Part shown: one piece after another, positions 45,047 to 54,456 of the stretch
Position numbering within the stretch: position 1 is the stretch's first letter
Layout: each line of letters begins with the position of its first letter
Origin: Nocardia exalbida NBRC 100660
GTDB lineage: Bacteria > Actinomycetota > Actinomycetes > Mycobacteriales > Mycobacteriaceae
Assembly (NCBI RefSeq): GCF_000308575.1
Contig: NZ_BAFZ01000120.1
Coordinates: 1 to 64,000, forward strand
DNA: 64,000 nt
Reading direction: 5' to 3'
The notes under the pieces: model-generated
Databases searched by the model: none
Told to the model about the DNA's origin: nothing
What the model saw: the letters and a program-made list of their open reading frames with translations, nothing else
Position numbers and translations under genes: made by a program

Positions 45047-45616
45047 TCAGTTCCGCTTCAGGGTGCCGACATTCAGCGACCCGCTCGCAGCAGTCGGCAG
45101 CTTCCTCTCCGCCGCCCGGACATAGCTGACGGGATCTTTGTCGACGGGCTCGACGCCTGCGTAGTTCCGCGCCTCGTAAGCGGCGAAGGCGACGGCCAAT
45201 TGATGGCGGCGCGACAATCCGGCCAGCCTGCGGAAGTCGGTGAGTCCCTCGCGTTCTTCCTCGGCCATGTGATCACTGTTGGCCGAGTTCGCTGCCGCGA
45301 CGGCCGCGTACCAGTCCTCGGTGCCGGCCTGATGACGCGCCACTTCGGCGATCGCGTCCCTGATCTCGTTGTGGTCGCCGATAGCGTCGAGTGTCTCGTC
45401 TTCCACCCCGCCCGCGCGCCGGGCCGCGATGCCCGCCTGCAGCAGTGCGGGGTAGAAGATTTCCTCCTCCGCCTGCGCGTGCAGTTCGAGGAAGGCCGCC
45501 AGCCTGCTCCAGACCGCGGAGAGCGCGCCGGTCTCCGCGGGGTCGATCTGCTCCAGGATCGCGAACAGCCGCCGTTGCTCATGGTGGTCATCGAGGATCA
45601 GCTCGGTAATGTCCAC
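45047..45616 (-). CDS. Hemerythrin-like HHE-domain protein
   Basis: A 189-aa helical protein with the spaced His/Glu pattern of HHE cation-binding domains: DDHHEQRRLF, FLELHAQAEEEIFYPALL, IGDHNEIRDAIAEVA and NSDHMAEEEREGL. These ligands bind a di-iron centre that senses or stores O2, NO or iron. Actinobacterial stand-alone HHE proteins often affect oxidative-stress responses. The C-terminal ~55 residues are extra. No close operon partner; the 3' end faces the FAD monooxygenase. Confidence 0.9.
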   Translation of the reverse strand: MDITELILDDHHEQRRLFAILEQIDPAETGALSAVWSRLAAFLELHAQAEEEIFYPALLQAGIAARRAGGVEDETLDAIGDHNEIRDAIAEVARHQAGTEDWYAAVAAANSANSDHMAEEEREGLTDFRRLAGLSRRHQLAVAFAAYEARNYAGVEPVDKDPVSYVRAAERKLPTAASGSLNVGTLKRN

Positions 45617-46150
45617 AATTCCTCCCTGATACGTACTTCAGGTCAGTACTGAACGCCTGGGCAGGCCGACGCTCGAGGCGGCTGGCACGTTCCTCAGGGA
45701 GCCTGAGAATAATTCATCGGGGAGCCGTGACGCCGCTGACGCACCGCCGAGCGCCGCCAGCGACCTGCGTAGGACACCTCGGCCTTCCAGGCAGCTTGAC
45801 GGACTGCCTACGACCACGCAGACTGGTTAGTACATCGGCATCGGAGGTGTAATGCTCTCTCCGGCAAGGTTTTTCATTTCGTAGCGGCTCCTGCCCCGTC
45901 AGCGCGGCGCCGACGGTAACCGAGTGCACCACATCGACGCGAGCCCTGTCGCCTCCAGGCCTCGGAAAGACAGGCGACACCACACGTGGGGGGAGGACTT
46001 ACCTGTGGGCAGCGGCGACAAACAGACTCTCACCGGCACTCGCGACCCGGGCGTCCGCTTTCCTCGGCCTAGAGAGACGGATTCCGGCGGCCCGATGCTC
46101 TGTCAAAACGTGATCGCGCGGGTTCGGGAAAGACAGGCTCGCGGGCTCGA
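45617..46150. other. Intergenic region
   Basis: No recognised gene. It must contain the promoters of the leftward hemerythrin gene and the rightward frameshifted gene. Nothing structured was noticed. Confidence 0.35.
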
Positions 46151-47640
46151 GTGTCGGGCGAAGAAGTGGTGAGTAGTGAGGCGGAGCCGGACGACCAGGG
46201 CTCGACCGATCTGGACGTGCTCGCGGCCCATCTGGCCGGGCTCGGCGACCCACCGGTTCTCGATTGGGCAGACGCTGCGTTGCCCGACCGGTTGCGGAAT
46301 ACGCTCGCCACTTTTCCCGGGCGCAAGCTGGAAGGCATCGCGGGCTCGGGGCGACCGCAGATCCACCAGGGCCGTGCCGAGTTGACGCTGACCCTCACCT
46401 GCGCCGCGCGGGCCTGGCCTGCCGACGTCACGGTGGCCACCACTGTGCAGGCCGCGACTGTGACTGTTTCTCGCCGGGGCGAAGTGACGGTCACACTCGA
46501 CGGTCGGTTCGAGGGAGTCGCCGTGGTGGTGACGCTGAGCACGGACAGGTCCGGCGGGCTGACCGCAGCGGTGCGGTCGCAGCATGCCGGCGCATTCACG
46601 GTGGACACGCTCGTGGGGACGCTGGCGGGGAACGACGCGCGGCGCGCGGTCGAGAGCGGACTGACGGACCTCGGGCTGGAGCGCGCACTCGGACAGGTCA
46701 CAGGTTTCGACTATCGCCTCGGGAAGGACCCGTCGGCCGACCCGGTCGGCTATGTGGTGACGTCCGTGGCGGTGGCCACCGCATTCACGTTGGGCGATTT
46801 CGTCTTGGACGTCGAATTGTGGTTGCCCGACCTGTATCTCACCGGCGGCCTGCACGAGCACGAACCGATCGGCGTCGCGCAGTTGCTGGGCTCCTTCGGC
46901 CTCCCGGTCACCCACGTGCCGACCGACCTGACCGTGGCCGAGTTGGACATCGCCGTCGGCCTCGGCGACACCTATCGGATCACGACGACGCTCACCGGCG
47001 ATTGGTCCATCGGCCACTTCACTCTGAAGGATGTGTCGGCTTCGATCGCTCGCGCTGAGCAGTCTTCGGTTTTCCTACACCACCGGCAGCGGCCGATTCG
47101 CCGCCAGTTGCCGGGCCGAACTGGAGATCGCCGACGGCATCACGGCATCGGTCGGCATCGCCATCACTCGCGACGAGACCGGTACGCGGTATGAGGGAAC
47201 GCTGTCGGTGGGCGAGCTGGAGTTGGACCTCGTTTTCGATGCCGAGCGCGGCATGGACGCCTTCGTCGCCACCTATCGCAATGCCGAGGGCGGCGCAGTC
47301 GCGTTGCGGGAGTGGGTGGCCGCCGTATCCACCGATCTGGCGGCGGATATTCCCGAGAGCTTGCGGGTCGGGTTGACCGATGCCAAGTTCGTGCGGGTGA
47401 AACCGGCCGCCGGGCCTGCGGTGTTCGCGGTAGGTTTCGATCTGTCGGCCGGTATCGATCTCGGCAGGCTGCCACTGATCGGTGGGTTCCTGTCCGAGGT
47501 TGGCGCTCTCGGTGTGGACAACCTCCAGATCCTTTACAGCACCGCGGCTATCGATGCCACGACCAGCGCGGCGCTCGACGCCCTGCTCGCTCGCGCCGAG
47601 GTGGTGCCGCTGCCGAGCGCGGGCCTGACCAGCGGGTGGA
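46151..47640 (+). pseudogene. Large beta-rich protein (DUF6603-like), frameshifted
   Basis: The first frame (GTG at 46151) encodes LDVLAAHLAGLGDPPVLDWA, then repeated beta strands such as FVLDVELWLPDLYLTGGLHE, FGLPVTHVPTDLTVAELDIA and DTYRITTTLTGDWSIGHFTL. It shifts frame near 47050 and continues LRFSYTTGSGRFAASCRAEL, then DGITASVGIAITRDETGT and LPLIGGFLSEVGALGVDNLQ. The pattern matches my impression of the very large DUF6603-type proteins (usually over 1000 aa), function unknown. The C-terminal part seems replaced by IPT repeats, reached by another frame change near 47632 (an extra G in a G-run). No signal peptide. Confidence 0.6.
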
Positions 47641-48320
47641 ACGACGGTTGTCCTCACCGGAACCGATCTGACCGGAGCGACCGCGGTCAGCTTCGGTGCG
47701 ACACCGGCAACCTCATTCACCGTGGACTCCCCCACACAGATCACGGCCGTCACTCCCACCGGAACGGGAACGGCGCAGGTCACCGTCACCACCGCGGGTG
47801 GTACCAGTAGCGGCGTCTCCTATGCCTATGTCCCGGCCCTGAGTTCGGCGTTCCCTTCCAAGGGCCGGAATCAGGCGGAAATCAGGTCTTCCTCACCGGG
47901 AACGGCCTGACCGGCGTCACCGCGGTCACCTTCGGCGCGACACCGGCAACGTCGTTCACGGTCGACTCCGACACGCTGATCACGGCATTCGCCCCTGCGG
48001 GGACGGGCGCCGTGCAGGTCACCGCCACCGGCCCGAATGGCACCAGCAACGGCGTGTCCTACACCTATATCCCGGTTCCCACCCTGAGTACGGTCGCACC
48101 GAATTCGGGGGCGGCAGCGGGCGGCACGACGGTCGTTCTCACCGGAACCGATCTGACCGGAACCACCGCAGTCGATTTCGATGCGACACCGGCGGCTTCG
48201 TTCACGGTCGACTCCGCGACTCAGATCACGGCAGTCTCGCCCGCCGGAACCGGCACCGTACAGGTCACCGCCACGACAGGAGGTGGGACCAGCAACGGCG
48301 TCGCCTACACCTTCATCTGA
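47632..48320 (+). pseudogene. IPT/TIG repeats, 3' end of the frameshifted gene
   Basis: Three IPT repeats follow the beta-rich part: TTVVLTGTDLTGATAVSFGA, TGNGLTGVTAVTFGATPATS and the last with GTTAVDFDATPAASFTVDS, ending SNGVAYTFI and a stop at 48318-48320. A further frame change near 47860 separates the first repeat from the second. The repeats are close to those of the left-edge gene on the opposite strand. They may once have formed one long secreted or surface fibre with the preceding domain. Confidence 0.7.
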
Positions 48321-48934
48321 CAGCTGATTCGGCTGGGCCGCCGGTACGTTGTGCCGGCGGCCCGGTCTCGTACGAAGGTCTTCCCGCCTTGTCCGTTGAA
48401 GGTTCCCTTGACGGACGCGGCGTCGAAGTTGTTGCGAGAGCTCTTCTCTACGCAGCCTTCGAACCATTTACAGCGGCTCCATCCCGCCCAGCGCAGACGA
48501 AAACCGGTATCGCCATCGTGGCGAACAGCAGGTCGCGGCGGAAGCGTGCTGAGATTTCGCTCTTCTCGAGCCAGCGGGCGATCTTGTGCTGGTAGTCCGA
48601 GGTCTGACAGGTATTCAGAAAGATCGTCTTCTGACCGAATCGCGCGGTGGCCGCGCCGAACCGTTGCTGTCGCGACGGCGCTCAGCAATCACTTGAATCG
48701 GTCGACCCGACGCAAGCACCTGTCTCATGCTGGTACGGGCGGCGCCTGTATCGGGCGCAGCGCCCCGCGTGCGCGACACTTTTGACGCGTGGAGGCCGAA
48801 CGGATGAGCCGCACGTTGCGACGGCCACGTCGCTTACCGCGGCATGTCTCGAGATGTCACTCCATCGAATGCCGCGATACCTGTGATATTCGTTACGCCC
48901 AAAGGATGCGACGGCTCGACGATGGAGGGGCTCG
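48321..48934. other. Region with a possible coding scar
   Basis: No intact gene. On the minus strand, a frame at about 48605-48445 reads QKTIFLNTCQTSDYQHKIAR and WLEKSEISARFRRDLLFATM, natural-looking but unplaced and without start or other parts. Probably the end of a deleted gene. The right end carries the promoter of the P450 gene. Confidence 0.3.
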
Positions 48935-50239
48935 ATGAATCCGCATTATGCGTATCGATGGGTCAACAATCACGGGCTGATCCGCCTGTTCACAACGTTA
49001 CTGCTCCGTCGTGAGGATCTGTTCGCTCGGTTGATCGGTACCGCGGAGGGGATCGAGAATCCGTACGCTCTGATCGAGGAAATGCGCGGAGAGGGTGGAT
49101 TGCACCGCGCCCTGCCGGTGTGGATCACCTTCGATCACGATATGGTTCGGGAGATTCTGCGCGACAACCGTTTCGGTGTCGGTATACCGACGGTATTCGG
49201 TATACCGCAGCCCGTGCTGCGCGCGCTGGAGCGTCGGCCCCTCCCACCGAATCCGGTGGATCCGCCGTCGATGCTGGTGCTCGACCAGGCCGAGCACGCC
49301 CGGATGCGCAAACCGGTCACCGCGGCCTTCACCCCGCGTGCCGTCGCCCGGCTGCGCGACAGGATCGAGTCGGTCACCGAGGAACTGCTCGCGGCGCTGC
49401 CCGACGACGGCCCCACCGATCTGGTGGCGCGGTACGCGGCACAGGTGCCCATCGCCATCATCTCCGAAATGCTCGGCTTCCCGGACTCCGATCGCGAGAT
49501 GTTCCTGCGCTGGGGCGATGACATCAGTCCGTTGCTCGACCTCGGGATCTCCTGGCGAACGCACCAGCGGGCGATGGAAGCCTCGGAGCGGGTGTACCGG
49601 TATCTCCTCGAGCACGTGGAGCGCCTCCGCGCCGAACCCGGTGACGATATTCTCAGCAGCCTGGTGATCGCGGGCGATCTTTCCACCTACGAACTGTGCG
49701 CGTCGGCGACCCTGCTGATGGCCGCGGGCTTCGAGACCACGGTCAACCTGATCGGCAAGGGCATCATCTGGCTGCTGCGCCACCCCGATCAGCTGGACCG
49801 GTTGCGCGCCGAGCCGCAACTGTGGCCCAATGCAGTCGAAGAGATCCTGCGGATCGATCCGCCGGTGCAAGCCACCGCTCGCACCACCCGGACCGCATTG
49901 GAGATCGGCGGTGTCCGGTTGCGCGCGGGGTCGACCGTGGTGCTGTCGCTGGCCGGTGCGAACCGCGACCCCGCCATGTTCACCGACCCGGCCCGTTTCG
50001 ACATCACCCGGGACAACGCCAAGAATCATCTGTCCTTCAGCACCGGTACCCATGTATGCCTGGGCGCCGCTCTGGCTCGTATGGAAGCGGCGCACGCCCT
50101 GCGCGCACTGTTCGAGGCGTTTCCGAACCTGCGATCGACCGATTCGCCCACCCGGCGGCCGTTGTTCACCCTGCACGGTTACGAGCACCTTCCCGCACAC
50201 ACCGGTCCTCGCGCCCGCAGCCACCAGACCATCGGCTGA
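48935..50239 (+). CDS. Cytochrome P450
   Basis: A soluble 434-aa actinobacterial P450. The oxygen-binding I-helix motif AGFETT, the K-helix EEILR (ExxR) and the heme-ligand loop FSTGTHVCLGAALARME (Cys ligand in FxxGxHxCxG) are all present. It oxidises a small hydrophobic substrate using electrons from ferredoxin; no ferredoxin gene is adjacent. An N-terminal segment (YRWVNNHGLIRLFTTLLLRR) is longer than in many bacterial P450s. It resembles CYP107/CYP105-like biosynthetic or degradative enzymes; the subfamily cannot be set by eye. Confidence 0.93.
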   Translation: MNPHYAYRWVNNHGLIRLFTTLLLRREDLFARLIGTAEGIENPYALIEEMRGEGGLHRALPVWITFDHDMVREILRDNRFGVGIPTVFGIPQPVLRALERRPLPPNPVDPPSMLVLDQAEHARMRKPVTAAFTPRAVARLRDRIESVTEELLAALPDDGPTDLVARYAAQVPIAIISEMLGFPDSDREMFLRWGDDISPLLDLGISWRTHQRAMEASERVYRYLLEHVERLRAEPGDDILSSLVIAGDLSTYELCASATLLMAAGFETTVNLIGKGIIWLLRHPDQLDRLRAEPQLWPNAVEEILRIDPPVQATARTTRTALEIGGVRLRAGSTVVLSLAGANRDPAMFTDPARFDITRDNAKNHLSFSTGTHVCLGAALARMEAAHALRALFEAFPNLRSTDSPTRRPLFTLHGYEHLPAHTGPRARSHQTIG

Positions 50240-50268
50240 CCGGAACCTGCGGCATGTGTCGGTCGGGT

Positions 50269-51498
50269 TCACTCGGCATCCGCTCGAGCGAGCGCTTCGT
50301 CGGCGAGCGCTACCGCCGCCTCGTCCGGCGCGTAGGCGGCCAGCGCGGCGACGAGGTCACGGATATCGCAGCGAATCGACGGTGGCAGCTGGGCGTGGCG
50401 GGCGATATCGAGCTCGTTGGCGATGGTCAGGACGGCGAAATCACGGAGTTCGGTTCCTTCGATCGTCTTCGATCCGCCGGTGAATCTATCGATCACGGGC
50501 AAGGGCCGTCGGCCGAGCTCGCGGTAGGTGCGCGAGCGATCGCACGCGCCGTAGAGGTACACCAGCGCCGCCGCCTCAGGGCCGATGACGTGGCGCAGCT
50601 GCCGGTCATCCGTGGCCGACAGCAGGGCGTGCGGGAACCCGTCGGTGCCGTATGACGCGTGACAGATCGACGCCAGCCGGGTTCGTGGCGCGGCGTTCCA
50701 TTCGACCGCGAGGGCGTGCACCCGGCGAAGGTGCTGGAACAAGGTCCCGCCTGGGTGATCGATCCGTTCGGCGCCGAGCGTGCGCTGCAGCTCGAACGCG
50801 CGGCGGACGACGTCGTCGGTCCCGAGCCACTTGGTGGCGTGCGCCGAAACGATGCGCGCGAGTTCCGCCGGGGCGTCGCGAGCGACGAGATGCCCGGCGT
50901 CCGGTACGCGGGTAACGGTGACGCGCCGGTTGGCCATGCGTAGCCGGTCCACGTCGGCGTCGCCGAGCGGAGACCGTGGTCCTCCCCGCACGAGCAGGAT
51001 GGGCAGGTCCGATGCCGCGATGATCGCGTGGAGTTCGGAGCGGGACGCGAGAATGTCGTCGGCGAGCCGGGCGTTGCGGGCGAGGAGTCCGTGGTCGTCG
51101 AGCCAGCGCCGGGCGCGATCCGCATCGATATCAGGAACGACGTCCACGAGTACGAGGCCGGCGACGCGCTGCGCGACGGGCCGCTCCGCGAGGGCGGCGA
51201 GGGCGGCGAACCCGCCGAGGGAGGCGCCCACCACGACGACCGGCGCCGGTTCGCGAGCCACCATCTCGATCACGTCGTCGGCGATCGCCCGCAAAGTGGT
51301 CGCCCGCCCGGAACTCTCGCCGTGCCCGCGCAGATCGAAGGCCACCGTCCGCAGTCCGCACTCGGTCATCCCCTCCGTGACCGGTGCCCAGACGTCGCGC
51401 CGCTCTTCGCCCGCGTGAAGCAACAGGACCGTTGGCCCCGCGCCGGTCACCGTGGCTCGAAGTGTGACGTCGCGCAGCGTGAGGGTCATGTCTGTCAT
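50269..51498 (-). CDS. Alpha/beta-hydrolase fused to a DUF6817 domain
   Basis: Residues 1-230 form an alpha/beta-hydrolase: TVLLLHAGEERRDVW (oxyanion), AFDLRGHGESSG, nucleophile VVGASLGGFAAL (Ser) and VPDAGHLVARDAP (catalytic His). Residues ~238-380 are a separate helical domain (DHPGGTLFQHLRRVHALAVE, SICHASYGTDGFPHALLSAT, GPEAAALVYLYGACDRSR) matching stand-alone DUF6817 proteins, possibly HD-like with metal-binding histidines. The fused product is 409 aa. It is divergent from a TetR gene across two matching palindromes, so it is likely TetR-repressed and induced by a substrate-like ligand. Confidence 0.85.
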   Translation of the reverse strand: MTDMTLTLRDVTLRATVTGAGPTVLLLHAGEERRDVWAPVTEGMTECGLRTVAFDLRGHGESSGRATTLRAIADDVIEMVAREPAPVVVVGASLGGFAALAALAERPVAQRVAGLVLVDVVPDIDADRARRWLDDHGLLARNARLADDILASRSELHAIIAASDLPILLVRGGPRSPLGDADVDRLRMANRRVTVTRVPDAGHLVARDAPAELARIVSAHATKWLGTDDVVRRAFELQRTLGAERIDHPGGTLFQHLRRVHALAVEWNAAPRTRLASICHASYGTDGFPHALLSATDDRQLRHVIGPEAAALVYLYGACDRSRTYRELGRRPLPVIDRFTGGSKTIEGTELRDFAVLTIANELDIARHAQLPPSIRCDIRDLVAALAAYAPDEAAVALADEALARADAE

Positions 51499-51570
51499 CG
51501 CTGATTCACCTCCGTGCCGAATCTGCTTCTCAGTCCCATGATTTCGACCATCGACATACCCTCTCCGATT

Positions 51571-51590
51571 TACCTTGAGCTGTCGAGGTA
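51571..51590. promoter_or_regulatory. TetR operator candidate 1
   Basis: TACCTTGAGC-TGTCGAGGTA is an imperfect palindrome, core ACCTTG-N6-CGAGGT (51572-51589). It has the same arms and spacing as the second site, 34 bp to the right. Confidence 0.7.
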
Positions 51591-51605
51591 ACGGTACGCA
51601 GGGGA

Positions 51606-51623
51606 ACCTTGGCTAGTCAAGGT
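51606..51623. promoter_or_regulatory. TetR operator candidate 2
   Basis: ACCTTG-gctagt-CAAGGT is a perfect 6-bp inverted repeat with 6-bp spacer ending 11 bp before the TetR gene. Together with site 1 it would let the repressor control both divergent promoters. Confidence 0.75.
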
Positions 51624-51634
51624 AAGATTCCGAG

Positions 51635-52240
51635 GTGACCAATTCGAGAACGCGCAGACCACCGGACGAAGCCCGCCGGTTGATCCTCGATGCCGCGGCT
51701 TCGCTGCTGGCCGAGGGAGGCGTCGCCGCTGTACAGGTGCGCGCGGTGGCAGCGCGGGTCGGCATGACCGACGCCGGCGTCACGCATCACTTCGGCAATC
51801 GCGAGAAGCTGCTCGCCGAACTCCTTCGCCATGGCGGACGCCGGCTTCGAACCGCGCTCCACGACGTCATCGCCGCATGGCTGGAGCACGGCACCGATGT
51901 CCTCGAACTCGTCGAGTCGCTCGGGTCCGTGTATCGGGGCGGCTATGGCGAACTCGCGGTGGCGCTGCACGCGGCGGGTTGGCGCGACCGTGGTGGCGGC
52001 ATGCTCGACCCGGTCGTCGACGCCCTGCATCGGAGTCGGCCTCCCGGAAGCTCCCTCGACGAGACACGACTCGCGGTCGCGGCCCTTCACCAGGCGATGG
52101 CAACCGAGCCCCTCTACGGCAGCGACTTCCGTCGGAGCGCCGGCCTCACCGACGCCGCGGCACAAGACTCCACCGCTCAGCTGCGCTGGTGGGCAAGCCA
52201 GCTCCAACGCGCGCTCGACATCGAACCGGCGCGCCATTGA
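51635..52240 (+). CDS. TetR-family transcriptional regulator
   Basis: The 201-aa protein has a typical TetR N-terminal HTH (RRLILDAAASLLAEGGVAAV, then VRAVAARVGMTDAGVTHHFG, NREKLLAELL) and a ligand-binding helical C-terminal domain. Start is a GTG at 51635. It is divergent from the hydrolase-DUF6817 gene; two palindromes in the 136-bp gap are likely operators. The ligand is unknown. Confidence 0.9.
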   Translation: MTNSRTRRPPDEARRLILDAAASLLAEGGVAAVQVRAVAARVGMTDAGVTHHFGNREKLLAELLRHGGRRLRTALHDVIAAWLEHGTDVLELVESLGSVYRGGYGELAVALHAAGWRDRGGGMLDPVVDALHRSRPPGSSLDETRLAVAALHQAMATEPLYGSDFRRSAGLTDAAAQDSTAQLRWWASQLQRALDIEPARH

Positions 52241-52795
52241 CCCGAGCGGCGCTCAGCACCCCTCGGTATCAGCAGTGCACTCCGAATCCGGCGTTTCCGA
52301 GTGATGACCTGCGACGGGAAGCCATCCACGTACATTCGCGACGAGCACACACCGCAATCTTCATCTTGCCGATGGGATCGAACATCACGAAGCGGCCGTC
52401 CTCCGAGGTCGAGCATCGCGTCTTGCGTCAAGGACTTGGCAGGTTCTCGCCGGTCGGAGGGTGTTCGACGCGGATGGTGAGACCACCTGAGAATGTCCCG
52501 AGTAGCCGACAACTCGATGTCTCGCCCGGCGGCCCAGCCCTGGCCAGAAGCGAGAAAGCTCACCCGATGAGTACGAACCGCCCATCACAGGCTATTGTTG
52601 ATCAAGCGCGTGACAAGTCACGCCAAGCGTCGTAGATCGCATTCGCTTCGCAACTAGCGCTTGCAGCATCCGCTCTTCTTACGGCGATCGATTTTGCCCA
52701 TTGGCAATCTCGCCATTCGTGCCCCCGGCGCGGACCCGGAAAGGTCCACAGACGGCTCGGGCACCACCTGATGTCCGAAAGGCACCGCAACATCC
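52241..52795. other. Long leader/intergenic region before the DEAD-box helicase
   Basis: No clear gene in about 550 bp. On the minus strand a 15-codon frame (52653-52700) reads MGKIDRRKKSGCCKR and could be a micro-ORF, but it has no good ribosome-binding site. Long untranslated leaders are common for RNA-helicase genes induced by cold; the length here would allow one. Confidence 0.35.
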
Positions 52796-54172
52796 ATGAG
52801 TTCTGCTGACATCTCTTTCGCCGCGCTCGGCGTGAGCGCACCGCTGGTGAAGGCGTTGACTCGCGCCGGGATCACCGAACCTTTTCCGATCCAGACCGAG
52901 ACCTTGCCCCATTCGCTGGCCGGACGCGACGTGCTGGGCCGTGGACGGACCGGCAGCGGCAAGACGCTCGCCTTCGCCATCCCGATGGTCAACCGTCTCG
53001 GCGGCGGTCTCGCCGGTAGGCGCGCACCGAGCCGCCCGACCGGCCTGGTGCTCGCGCCGACTCGGGAGTTGGCCACCCAGATCACGGCCGCACTGGAACC
53101 CCTCGCCGCGGCCTATCGCATGACGGTCACCACGATTTTCGGTGGAGTCCCGCAGAACCGGCAGGTCCGGGCGCTGCGCGCCGGTGTCGACATTGTAGTC
53201 GCCTGCCCCGGTCGGCTCGAGGATCTGATGAACCAACGTCTGATCTCCCTGGATGCCGTCGAGGTCACCGTGATCGACGAGGCCGACCACATGGCCGACC
53301 TCGGGTTCCTGCCCGGCGTGACCCGCATTCTCGCGGCCACCCCGAATGACGGTCAGCGCCTGCTGTTCTCGGCCACCCTGGATAACGGTGTCAACAAGCT
53401 GGTCAGCCGGTTCCTGCCGGATGCCGAGCTGCATTCCGTCGATGAGGCGAACTCCCCGGTCGCCGCCATGACCCATCACGTTTTCGAAACCGCGAGCGTC
53501 GAAGCCAAGCGCGAGGTCATACACCGGCTCGCCTCGGGCTCGGGGCGGCGGATCCTGTTCATGCGCACCAAACATCAGGCTCGCAAACTGGCCAAGCAGC
53601 TGACCCTCGCCGGGATTCCGGCCGTCGATCTGCACGGCAACCTCTCGCAGGGCGCCCGCGACCGCAACCTCGCGGTCTTCGCCGCCGGTGAGGCCCTGGT
53701 GCTGGTGGCGACCGATGTGGCCGCGCGCGGCGTGCACGTCGACGGTGTCGAGCTGGTCGTGCACGTCGATCCGCCCGCCGAACACAAGGCGTACCTGCAC
53801 CGCTCGGGCCGTACCGCGCGGGCCGGCAACGCCGGTGAAGTGATCACCCTGGTGCTGCCCGGCGAACGACGCGACCTGGCCGACCTCATGCGCAAGGCGA
53901 AGATCACTGTGACCCCGCAACGGGTCACCGCCGATTCGCCCGTGGTGGCCGAGCTCGTGGGCACGGTTGCCCCATTCGTCGCGCCTTCCTACAGCGAGCG
54001 GGCGGCACGTGAAGACGACCGCCGCAGCAGCGGACCGTACCGCAGCAGTGGCGGACCACGCAGGGGCAGCGGCGGGCCGCGCCAGGGCAGCGGCCGTCGC
54101 AACGGCAGTGCGGCGCAAGGTCAGTCGCGCGCCAAGCCGCGCGCCCACTCCGCGCGCCGGACGGCCGGATAG
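52796..54172 (+). CDS. DEAD-box ATP-dependent RNA helicase (RhlE-like)
   Basis: The 458-aa protein contains the Q motif (FPIQTETLPHSLAGRDVLGR), Walker A GRTGSGKT (variant of AxxGxGKT), motif Ia PTRELA, DEAD box (VIDEADHMADLG), SAT (LLFSATL), motif IV, ATDVAARGVHVDGV (motif V) and HRSGRTARAG (motif VI). The C-terminal ~70 residues are Gly/Arg/Ser-rich (SGGPRRGSGGPRQGSGRR), an RNA-binding tail. It unwinds structured RNA, typically for ribosome assembly or mRNA decay at low temperature. Complete; no operon partner. Confidence 0.95.
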   Translation: MSSADISFAALGVSAPLVKALTRAGITEPFPIQTETLPHSLAGRDVLGRGRTGSGKTLAFAIPMVNRLGGGLAGRRAPSRPTGLVLAPTRELATQITAALEPLAAAYRMTVTTIFGGVPQNRQVRALRAGVDIVVACPGRLEDLMNQRLISLDAVEVTVIDEADHMADLGFLPGVTRILAATPNDGQRLLFSATLDNGVNKLVSRFLPDAELHSVDEANSPVAAMTHHVFETASVEAKREVIHRLASGSGRRILFMRTKHQARKLAKQLTLAGIPAVDLHGNLSQGARDRNLAVFAAGEALVLVATDVAARGVHVDGVELVVHVDPPAEHKAYLHRSGRTARAGNAGEVITLVLPGERRDLADLMRKAKITVTPQRVTADSPVVAELVGTVAPFVAPSYSERAAREDDRRSSGPYRSSGGPRRGSGGPRQGSGRRNGSAAQGQSRAKPRAHSARRTAG

Positions 54173-54199
54173 TGCCCGCAGTCGAACAAGCAAGGGGCA

Positions 54200-54430
54200 A
54201 CTGACGCCTCAACGAGGTCCACAACGGCCGAAGCACCGAACTGGTGAAACACACCAGAACGGTGCTGCTCCGAGATCAGACGCAACGGGGGCGGTGGCGC
54301 GGGCGGTCTGAGCGACGCCCTGCGCTGCCTCTATCGTTTCGTTGGTGGCCGATGCCGACCTGGCGCAGTGCGGGGCGGCGTCGGCGATGATGAACGCGTC
54401 CCGGGCATCGGTCTCGGCCTGGCCTGACCT
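54200..54430 (-). pseudogene. IS110-family transposase N-terminal remnant
   Basis: The minus-strand frame contains GQAETDARDAFIIADAA, the conserved (K)TDxxDA segment of the DEDD transposase domain of IS110/IS1111-like elements, followed by degenerate sequence. Neither the start, the C-terminal transposase domain nor any end is visible. It marks a small scar between helicase and methyltransferase. Confidence 0.6.
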
Positions 54431-54456
54431 GGGTGGAGGTAGAGGTGCGCAGGCTT

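Noticed and set aside
52653..52700. Micro-ORF MGKIDRRKKSGCCKR upstream of the helicase
   Set aside because: Cysteine/lysine content is suggestive, but there is no ribosome-binding site and it is on the opposite strand to the helicase; too little evidence to call a gene.
52679..54193. 504-codon minus-strand frame opposite the DEAD-box helicase
   Set aside because: Antisense shadow without domains; the plus strand has all helicase motifs.
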